Source of the DNA: Nyssa sinensis
Taxonomy: Eukaryota; Streptophyta; Magnoliopsida; Cornales; Nyssaceae
Direction: 5' to 3'
Assembly: GCA_008638375.1 (NCBI GenBank)
Contig: CM018052.1
Coordinates: 4,667,017-4,731,016, forward strand
DNA length: 64,000 nucleotides
Below the pieces are notes generated by a model that worked only from the letters and a program-made list of their open reading frames with translations, was not told the origin of the DNA and did not search any database. Shown here piece after piece: positions 57,301 to 64,000 of the stretch. Numbering within the stretch: the stretch's first letter is position 1; each line of letters opens with the position of its first letter. The position numbers and the translations under genes are program-made.

Positions 57301-59903
57301 CGGGGGGAAAGAGATCGTCAACGGCAATGAAACTTTACCGTACTTCCCTATGGATGACCATGTTGACCCATATGGACGCAGCAAATCTATTGCTGAACAA
57401 TTAGTGCTAAAGAGCAACGGTCGTCCTGCCAAGTAATTAATTTTATTTTCAGAAGTTCATAGTTATGGGCATCTTCTGTTATAGGTGTAGTTCGTTATTT
57501 TATATTTTGGTTTTGAGTAGTTTGGTGTTCCACCTCCAAAACTGATATCTATGAATTATCAAGTATCAGCTGATATTTTGTAAAACATTTTTGTATTAAC
57601 ATGACTGTGGGTAAAGTAGAAAACAATAGAGCACTCTCTTGAAAAAGAGGTTAAAACTATATACACAATAATTTGTGATAAATCTTAAAAAACCTGATTT
57701 CAACAAGCAAAAGATACATTAAACAATGTCATAATGATTTTGCATTGGTGTTATCTAAAAGTAGCAAAGAAAAATTCAACATGATGCGGTTAAGAAATCT
57801 GCACTTAAAGGTAGCACTGAATTTACCAAGTCACCTTTTATATACACTATGTTTCGGATTTGCAAAAATGGGTAGTTCTGATTTCTGAAAACATTTTTTA
57901 GAATTTGTTTCTTTCTTTTTCTTCTTTTCAGTGGGCTCACATTGGGGGTAACATTGTCCATGCCCAATGCCACCTTGTGTTAAAGAAAGACTATTTCAGA
58001 GAAAGTGAATAAGTAATTAGTCTATTTATCTTCTAGTTGGTAGAATATGTTTGAAGTGCATGAAAAATTCTACTCTCTATGGACCTGTGTATGTGACCTT
58101 AGAAGCTCACCTGGTTTGGACGATTACGACTCATTGGATGTTTCTTTGTTGTATAGGAAGAACGGGAAGTGTCTCTATACCTGTGCAGTTCGTCCAGCAG
58201 CTATCTATGGACCAGGTGAAGAGAGGCACCTACCTAGGATCATTAATCTTACAAAGTTAGGTCTGCTGCCATTCAAGATTGGTGAAGCAAGTGTGAAGAC
58301 AGATTGGGTTTATGTGGATAACCTTGTACTGGCCCTAATATTGGCAAGCATGGGACTCTTGGATGACACTCCAAGGAATGGAAGACATCCAATAGCTGCT
58401 GGTCAATCATACTTCATATCAGATGGTAACAGCCAATCCATTGCTCAGAGATATTTAATATTCCTTTTTGTCGAACTATAGAAATTAAAATTTAAATCCC
58501 TGAACTTTGGTTCCCATGGACTACAGAAATGCTTGGATAGAAACTCTAATTAGAGTAAATACTCTAGACATGATCTAATTGTTCACCTAACAATGCCTTA
58601 TCTTTTGGCATCATGATTGCTCTTCCATTTACAGGCTCTCCAGTCAACACTTTCGAATTCATCCGCCCACTACTAAGAAGCCTGGAATATGACCTGCCGA
58701 AGGCATCATTATCTGTTCCTCGTGCTCTTTTCTTGGGAAAGATTTTCTCCGCAATCTACACTATCTTATATCCATGGTTGAGTCAATGGTGGCTTCCTCA
58801 ACCACTGATCCTTCCTGCTGAAGTGTACAAGGTCTATTTTAAAAATCACTTTTTATGGTTGAATTTAATTCCAGAGTTCTGAATGGATATCTTGCTGCGT
58901 ACCAAGAATTAGCTGGAAAACAACCACAGAAAGAATTCAATGATGTGAACTTTTATGGCTATTTAAAAGTAACATAAAGAAACCTCTAAAATTACATAAA
59001 TATCTGCTCCAACCTTAGCGGTCCTTTTTTGATCCTTAAAATGGTAAAAAAAGTCATATCTGAGGTGGGAAGGTAGATTTCCAAAAACTTTTCCTTTTAG
59101 ACCTTAGAGAGGATTATCTATCACAACCAAGTCCGTCACCTTGAATTCAAGGGTTGGTGCATTGTATTGCTACTTTGATTTAAACTGCATAATAAATAAA
59201 TAAAAACACCTTCTAGTGGCATACCACATTAAGAATATTATTTGTAACATGAAGGCTCATGTTTGTCCTACAATGTTACCGGAGTTATAGTTGTACTTGT
59301 TTGGAATTTTTGGTCAATGTATCATGAAATTTAGAAGTCATTGTGGTTTTTAACTTTTTTCTGTTTGCAGAGAAAATGTTACATTCTCTATAACACTGTA
59401 ATTAGGTAGAATGCAAGTCATACCTTTGATGTGATGTGTCATTAGCTATAATATTTTTATTTTGTCAGGTTGGCATTACCCATTACTTCTCTTTCCTAAA
59501 AGCAAAGGAGGAGCTTGGCTACGTCCCAATGGTGAATCCCCGAGAGGGCATGGCTGCAACAATCTTGTACTGGCAGGAGAGGAAAAGGAGAAGTCTGGAT
59601 GGACCTAACGTGTATGAATGGCTATTTTGTGTAATTGGAATGGTTTCACTATTCTGCGCTGCGTACTTGCCAGATTTTGGACCGGTGCCACTGCTGAGAG
59701 CTATTGGTGTTTTTGTGTTCGGGTCTATGTGGGCAGTGAGGATGGTTTTCGTGTTGGCTGTGGCAGCTCATATTGGTGAGGCTATATATGCATGGAACCT
59801 AGCAAATAAAGTGGATCCGGCAAATTCTAGAGGCTGGTTTTGGCAGACTTGTGCTCTTGGGGTATTTTCATTGCGTTTACTGTTGAAGAGAGGCAAGAAG
59901 TAA
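49034..59903 (+). CDS. 3beta-HSD/SDR42E-like short-chain dehydrogenase with C-terminal membrane domain (5 exons)
   Basis: Exons 49034-49223, 57090-57432, 58157-58425, 58635-58831 and 59469-59903 sum to 1434 bp, giving 477 residues plus stop. All introns are GT-AG and phases agree. Residues 17-24 are TGGLGFVG, the Rossmann TGxxGxxG that binds NAD(P). S128 ([10 protein letters not shown]), Y158 and K162 (YGRSK) form the SDR catalytic set. '[12 protein letters not shown]' (exon 3) and 'ELGYVP' (exon 5) are typical of extended SDRs of the 3beta-hydroxysteroid dehydrogenase family (PF01073). From about residue 384 the protein has roughly three hydrophobic helices resembling DUF4499/TMEM254, suggesting an ER-membrane anchor. 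The family oxidises 3beta-hydroxysteroids or related substrates; the substrate of this plant subfamily is not known to me. The frame is intact despite a 7.2-kb transposon in intron 1. The start is the first ATG in the conserved frame. Confidence 0.93.
49474..49928 (+). repeat. 5' LTR of the intronic copia element
   Basis: Aligns to the 3' LTR over its whole length but lacks about four internal blocks present there, so it is 455 bp against 594 bp. The last 100 bp are nearly identical. It ends in a long TA microsatellite and 'gtaaca'. No clear initiator-tRNA PBS follows; the leader may be rearranged. Confidence 0.8.
49929..50955 (+). other. copia leader region, no gene
   Basis: About 1 kb of AT-rich non-coding sequence between the 5' LTR and gag, with poly-T (about 50390-50410) and TA (50846-50878) tracts. 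No PBS word could be found. Confidence 0.55.
50956..51845 (+). pseudogene. copia gag (broken)
   Basis: Begins in the frame reading [19 protein letters not shown], the N-terminal Gag motif. A frameshift near 51255 moves the frame to [12 protein letters not shown], and a stop (TAA where a Gln is expected) follows at about 51380. A run of 19 G at 51653-51671 lies in the region before the knuckle. The knuckle itself, [14 protein letters not shown], has Pro in place of the second zinc-binding Cys. It is cut at 51845 by a MITE. Confidence 0.8.
51653..51671 (+). repeat. poly-G tract (19 G)
   Basis: Uninterrupted run of 19 guanines inside the gag remnant, in a region that in related Gags is G/N-rich. 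Length may be uncertain because such runs are hard to sequence. Confidence 0.85.
51846..52345. mobile_element. 500-bp hAT-like MITE inside the copia gag-pol
   Basis: Terminal inverted repeats: TAGAGATGGAAAT...GCCCCG at the left, and CGCCCCATTACCATTCCTA at the right. It is flanked by an 8-bp imperfect duplication (CTGAGGAG, 51838-51845; GCGAGGAG, 52346-52353; 6 of 8). 8-bp duplications are the hAT signature. Subterminal parts are GC-rich (ggggtccccgatgggg) and the core is AT-rich without an ORF. The gag frame (KAEE then YVPKSK) resumes after it. Confidence 0.75.
52346..52810 (+). pseudogene. copia protease region (broken)
   Basis: Contains [14 protein letters not shown] at about 52491-52532. 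DSGA is the aspartic protease active site of Ty1/copia. The following text ([20 protein letters not shown]) is the usual linker. In-frame stops occur at about 52388 and 52646. Confidence 0.8.
52870..53620 (+). pseudogene. copia integrase (broken)
   Basis: [17 protein letters not shown] with the later CEIC gives the HHCC zinc-binding domain. 'LIHGDV' and 'FIDDCSR' mark the first part of the DDE core. '[18 protein letters not shown]' (about 53322-53376) marks the glutamate end. Several frameshifts lie between, for example near 53130-53300. A TGA at 53543-53545 stands where the family has Trp. Confidence 0.85.
53613..54890 (+). pseudogene. copia reverse transcriptase (broken)
   Basis: Long frame 53613-54440, then the next frame from about 54430. 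[20 protein letters not shown] and the [12 protein letters not shown] motif are clear, with Asn where the catalytic Asp of the first RT motif is expected (MDVK). The second motif reads [10 protein letters not shown], the YVDD box with a V-to-D change. An in-frame AT microsatellite at 54316-54357 adds alternating I and Y residues within the motif following GDLDEN. A frameshift occurs at about 54435. Confidence 0.88.
54316..54357 (+). repeat. AT microsatellite inside the RT frame
   Basis: Alternating AT with one AAA break, a multiple of three in length. It translates as alternating I and Y between GDLDEN and FMEQLERF, where related proteins have a direct join. Confidence 0.85.
54891..55520 (+). 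pseudogene. copia RNase H and C-terminus (broken)
   Basis: GYSDANW (about 55030), [14 protein letters not shown] (about 55119), the glutamate-containing MEFELIALD and the later [10 protein letters not shown] give the RNase H core. A stop at 55308-55310 separates it from a tail with [13 protein letters not shown], which ends at 55520. Confidence 0.85.
55521..56100 (+). other. copia 3' untranslated region
   Basis: Non-coding sequence between the end of pol and the polypurine tract. No recognisable domain on either strand. Confidence 0.6.
56104..56115 (+). other. polypurine tract
   Basis: AAAGTGGGGGAT immediately before the 3' LTR, the priming site for plus-strand DNA in LTR retrotransposons. 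Confidence 0.75.
56116..56709 (+). repeat. 3' LTR of the intronic copia element
   Basis: 594 bp, from TGTTGAATATT to ACCAACA, after a poly-A-like stretch. It is more complete than the 5' copy and followed by the target duplication AATTA. Confidence 0.85.
57090..57432 (+). CDS. dehydrogenase exon 2
   Basis: Completes codon 64 and runs to the split codon 178. It contains HLASYGMSG (residues 84-92), VNINGT (104-109), the catalytic S128 in [10 protein letters not shown], and Y158-GRS-K162. Donor gccaa|gtaatt, acceptor ttcttatag. Confidence 0.93.
58157..58425 (+). CDS. dehydrogenase exon 3
   Basis: Acceptor tttgttgtatag, donor gatg|gtaaca. It encodes [18 protein letters not shown] and the [11 protein letters not shown] segment, both characteristic of the substrate-side half of extended 3beta-HSD-type SDRs. 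The open frame extending 5' of 58157 is intronic. Confidence 0.92.
58635..58831 (+). CDS. dehydrogenase exon 4
   Basis: Acceptor catttacag, donor tacaag|gtctat, ending in phase 0. It encodes the [14 protein letters not shown] segment followed by a hydrophobic, W- and P-rich stretch and ILPAEVYK. Confidence 0.92.
59469..59903 (+). CDS. dehydrogenase exon 5 with membrane domain
   Basis: Acceptor ttttgtcag. Encodes residues 334-477: the end of the SDR domain (ELGYVP, then [13 protein letters not shown]) followed by three hydrophobic segments at roughly 384-404, 413-433 and 455-472. It ends in a basic tail (KRGKK) before TAA at 59901-59903. Confidence 0.93.
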   Translation, partial: VGITHYFSFLKAKEELGYVPMVNPREGMAATILYWQERKRRSLDGPNVYEWLFCVIGMVSLFCAAYLPDFGPVPLLRAIGVFVFGSMWAVRMVFVLAVAAHIGEAIYAWNLANKVDPANSRGWFWQTCALGVFSLRLLLKRGKK

Positions 59904-60730
59904 GTTGAAAATCTTTGCATGCGAACTGTTTTGTGTGCAGCGTAATGTATTCATGGGGGAATAATTAAAACAGAATATGGTGACGCAAGCGTTAGCTTTT
60001 CGTACACTCCCTAGTTGATCTAGAAATTGCAAAATTTTAGGCTCTTGAATTTTCTACATAGAATCAAAGGATGGGAACTAGATATAGATACAAAGACGGC
60101 CACATTAATAATTGGTCCTATCCCCAACTTAATTTCTTGTCACTTGCAAGAGGTTTTAAATTTATGTAATTTACAATATATGCCTACCTACTACAAGTGA
60201 TTGTTATGAACTAACTAGTCCACAAAGTCAAGGCCTTTGGTAAAATGATGTTCAAGTAGGTTTATTTGGTTGAACTGGACTTAAAGACCTATTATAGTAG
60301 TACAAACCTCAAACGACTATACCCTCTCTCTCTCAGTTCTCGTCAGAGGTTAACCAACCAATAATGCAACATTCACTTTTGCATCATAGTGTTAAAAACA
60401 GGTGATGTTTACTACTGGATCAATAGTTTGTATTTGGATCAAGGAACAATACCGATCTACATTTTACAGCCGGACCGGTACTTCAATTTTTTTTTTTTTA
60501 TTGTATGTGCAAATTTAGAAGAAAGAATGTGCTGGGATTATCATCAGTTGCAATACATTAGAAATGACCTATTCACCCCAGTAGTTCTGATGATTCAATA
60601 ATATTATTACTTCAATTCGGAATTCTTAGTTACTTCGACTGGATGAATCTTAGCGATGGACTAATTAAGTCATAATTCATTGGTTGATTGTATCATTAAC
60701 CATTTCTTTTTTTTGGTGTGAGGAACTTAT
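59904..60730. other. 3' flank of the dehydrogenase gene
   Basis: Presumed 3' UTR and intergenic sequence. I see no canonical AATAAA within the first 150 bp and no further gene. A poly-T run lies at about 60488-60499. Confidence 0.5.
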
Positions 60731-61640
60731 TGTCACATCCCAAAACTCAAAAACTGTGACCGGTTAGTCAAACACATCATTGACATCCACCTTATGTAGA
60801 CTACGAGTGATTGGAACGAACCGAAGGCCATTTAAACATATTTTAAGTAGATTACATTCTTTTAACCATCAGTTAGTAGTGGAAATTCATAGGATATTTT
60901 TTTCTTTTCTAAATACAATTCACACTTGACAGAGCTTAACTAACTCACCACTTATACATTATTGATGATTAATCAGAGTTACAACCTTGTAAGCCCATTA
61001 CAAACATAATAATGACTAACAACTAACTACAAGTCTAGTAGCCATTCCTTACTTTATGTTGCTCTAAGCTGCAGCTTCAACTGTTGGCGTATGTTATTTG
61101 TCAAGACACTTGAACATATATATGTTGCACCTCCTGCAGGTTCAATCTATTCTTAGAGACTTCTCATATCATTGTTGCTGCCTTTTCTTAATCTGTTGAG
61201 AGTACACATGAAAAATTGTTAGCACACTATTGTGAGCTAACTTAAGGTTTGTGAGTAACACATGTGTCTTGTCATGGATTTTCACAATCCAAAACATACT
61301 TTTCCATGGATAAAATTTAAAAGAATTTATAAAGCTAATAGAATCTTAAAACGTTCTTGTAACTGAGATATGACAAAGATATAAATAAATAATGTAATGT
61401 CTATGCTAGTAAGTTTTGCACATACCGAACTGAGCTGAATAACTTAAACATACTTATGGTAATCATGTAAAATGATTTAATCTTCAGCGTAACCCCCCGA
61501 CCAGGCATGACTGGGTGTCATGTAACATGTGTGTCATATATATGTCATGTAAAAACATAGTCCTTTAACTTTGGAATCATATAATTCTAAGTTGCTGTGC
61601 TTCTAGAGTCATATGAACCCCTACCTTTGATGTAGGAAGC
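60731..61640 (-). repeat. antisense LTR start, interrupted
   Basis: Starts TGTCACATCCC at 60731 after the gene. It carries the 'gtgagctaacttaaggtttgtgagtaac' landmark near 61235. It is broken at 61640 by another LTR start. The rest presumably lies beyond the window. Confidence 0.6.
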
Positions 61641-64000
61641 TGTCATATCCCAAATCCCATCTTATGCGGATTAGGAATAATGATCGACCGGTTAGGCACC
61701 TTCCCAATACACTAACACTTTTGTAGCATATTGATGACGTGTCTAACCAAAGGTCTCTTTACATATCTAAGTAGATTGCATTCAGTTATATAAAATCATG
61801 TAGTAGAATCTGAGTCTGTAAAAAATATTGTTTGAATGCAGTCAGACTTGTTAGAGCATAAGTAACATTACATTAGAGTTACAATAATATGAGCTCATCA
61901 TTACATTACATATGAATATCTGGACTAATATATCATCAGTGAACATTGTTCGCATTTTATTCTTACTTCAAGCTATCACATCAATCTGTTATCTATCACT
62001 TTAGGTTGCTATCTTCATGGCTAGGATACTAATCATCTTTTAGCTAGAGTCTCTATTTCTCATAGTCTACTAGCATCTGGATCTATAGCTTCTTAGTTAT
62101 TCTTGAAATTATATAGGATAAAACCCTGTGAGCTCAATGAAAAGCTCGTGAGTAACACCAGTCCCCTGTCATGGGTTTCTGAAAACCCTTTTCATAAACC
62201 TTTCATAAACTTTCACAACTTTTATGGATAGAAATTAAAAAGAAGTTGTACTAAAAGCTATTGCATTCTTAAAACATTTGCATATAACTGAGAGTTGCAA
62301 GATATACCATGAAATCAAGCAAAAGTTCATACCAGTCTAATTTTGCAAGATAATTCATGATAACATAAAGATGTGCTTGTAAACTTTCAGTGATGAAATA
62401 ATACATGCAAATCTTTCATTAACTTTGTCCCTATAGAACTTGTGGGTAGTCATCTGAGTGACTAAATGTAATTTAGAGCTCTAGGCTTACATGGTAGGAT
62501 TGGCTTAACCCTCCAACAGGGCATGACTATGTCATGAGAAATGGCTTAACCCCTTAACCAAGCATGACTAAGAATCATAAACTAAAAACATTTGTAAGGC
62601 ATGTAAACTTATATTAAAGCATGCTTGCAAAACATTCTTTAAGCTATCCATATCAGGTAAAACACATGAAAACATGTTGGTAAAGACCTGCAGTTAAAAC
62701 ATTGAGCATAGTGATATGAAAATATCATAAATTTAAGAAAACTGCATGTGATATTATAAAGTTGTGAAAACTATATTTGAATGCAAAACTCTCCATTTCA
62801 AGATTCAGGGTTACTCACTTGTGGTCCATAGTCCACCATCACATCCTTACTTGCTTACTTGACTTGCCTTAGCATTCGTCTTATCTCTATTTCCTTGCTG
62901 ATGATCCTAAATCATAGATTAGAATACATTGATATTATATCAGTACATATCTCAGCTTAACTCTTTGCTTACTTAATGTTCTTAGTCTCTTTTGGACCTA
63001 ATCTTATTGTTTAGTATTCCCTCACGATCTTTAGTTAGGGTTCTTAACACTTGTAGTTTATTGTGTGGTTTACTTTAGCCTTTAGGAGAACTTTGGTCAT
63101 TTGCCCCTTTTAAGTGTATTATATTATTCGGTACATCATTTATCTTATCAGACTTCATTTTTGAGTCCAAAGGGTCTTTTAACTATAAGGTAGTCCTTTT
63201 TTTACTTTCTAAGTTAATCTGATTGCTTATTTAAGCCTTAAAGGTAATTCGATAATTTTACCGTTCATATCTCGTGTCTTCAGTACCAAATTATCTTAAA
63301 AAAAGCTCATTTTCAAACTCAAAGGCTCTTATCTATACTAGTATGGGTTCCTCTTTACTTTTTATACTTTTTTGATAGCTTTATTAAGTCTTAGGGACGT
63401 ATTCACCATTTTCAGTTTGTTTCGGTGTTCTATTTTCCTAAACGAACATCACCGTTAGGTCCAAAATGTAGAAGATAATAAAATTAGGCTTTTCCGGAGC
63501 TTAATTATCTTTCTTGTAGCTTATTTTAGGTCTAGGGGTATTTTTGTAATTTTTATTTTTACGCATAGCCATGTTCTGGTATCCAGATGTTCAATTTAAC
63601 CTTATTGTTAGGTTCAGAGCATCTAAAAATGTTAAATATGTCCCTTTCTATATTTTTTCGGTCAGTTTAGTAGCCCGTATAACACTAAGGATAGTTCAGG
63701 AATTTCACATTTCTAAGTATCTGTATTTTTAGTACCTTGTTGGACGAAACAAACCCCACCGTTGAGTCTGCAACGTCGAAAAACGTTAAAGTATTTTCAT
63801 TATCATCAGGGTTCAATTGGTAGCTTAATTAATTATTTAAGACACAATTGAAATTATTTTAGTTTGCCAGTTTGTATATTTCAAGGTGTAAATTCCTAAA
63901 TTGGACTTCATCATTGAGTCTGAAACATTCAAAAATGTTGGGTTAGACTCTTCTTGTATTTTAATTGGCCTTTATTTGACCAATTTTAGGTTAAAGGGTA
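61641..64000 (-). repeat. antisense LTR, runs off the window
   Basis: Starts TGTCATATCCC at 61641. It is closely similar in order and text to the left half of the chimera at 21220-23450 (for example 'cagtacatatctcagctta' near 62940) and to 25466-26300. It has dyad units near 63140, 63445, 63755 and 63900. The 5' end is not in the window. A candidate target copy at the left is GAAGC (61636-61640). Confidence 0.65.

Noticed and set aside
58047..58156. Upstream extension of exon 3 as a separate start
   Set aside because: The open frame continues 5' of the acceptor, but the residues do not match the family and the exon 2 donor joins exactly at 58157.

Overview
The window looks like a gene-poor, repeat-dense stretch of a flowering-plant nuclear genome, probably a eudicot. 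Evidence: one split plant-type gene with GT-AG introns; Ty1/copia coding remnants; many long LTRs, two with a primer-binding site matching or nearly matching the initiator-Met tRNA type; and abundant AT microsatellites. I cannot name the species. There is no sign of bacterial or organellar sequence.

Only one host gene can be supported: a five-exon, 477-codon gene on the + strand (start 49034, stop 59903). It encodes an extended short-chain dehydrogenase of the 3beta-hydroxysteroid dehydrogenase / SDR42E type with a C-terminal multi-pass membrane domain. Its first intron (7.9 kb) is mostly a decayed but structurally complete Ty1/copia element (49474-56709) with matching 5-bp target duplications. 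That element carries its own 500-bp hAT-like MITE.

Almost everything else belongs to one family, or a close cluster, of very long LTRs (about 3.3-5.1 kb). In sense orientation the LTR begins TGTAATACCC-like and ends GGGTCGTGACA-like, and two copies are followed by a TGGTATCAGAGC-type primer-binding site. Several are solo LTRs with 5-bp target duplications: 16017-19998, 29127-37505, 34095-37403, 37629-41137 and 41311-45418. A fifth-type object, 21220-25460, consists of two LTR 3' halves in inverted orientation. No gag or pol of this family lies in the window, so the Ty3/gypsy (Tekay-like) assignment is inference.

The clearest architecture lies at 28.2-46.3 kb. A Sirevirus-like Ty1/copia gag on the minus strand (N-terminus at 46308, zinc knuckle at about 41.25 kb, acidic linker at about 37.55 kb, coiled coil and second knuckle at about 28.4-29.1 kb) was split three times by long LTRs, one of which received a fourth. 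Each split gag segment ends at a target duplication.

The LTRs share a modular layout. It includes a tandem array of about 143-bp units with a covarying inverted repeat (GGACTC-N7-GAGTCC), a second covarying inverted repeat (TGAGCT...AGCTCA), local minisatellites that differ in length between copies, and a tRNA-like A-box/B-box module always antisense to the LTR. These modules are the most unusual signal in the window.

Layout: 1-16.0 kb, fragmented LTRs in both orientations; 16.0-20.0 kb, solo LTR inside a sense LTR that ends with a PBS at 20.67 kb; 20.8-28 kb, antisense LTR holding the inverted chimera; 28-46.3 kb, the nested stack; 46.3-49 kb, presumed Sirevirus leader/LTR and the gene's upstream region; 49-59.9 kb, the dehydrogenase gene; 60.7-64 kb, two further antisense LTR starts running off the window.
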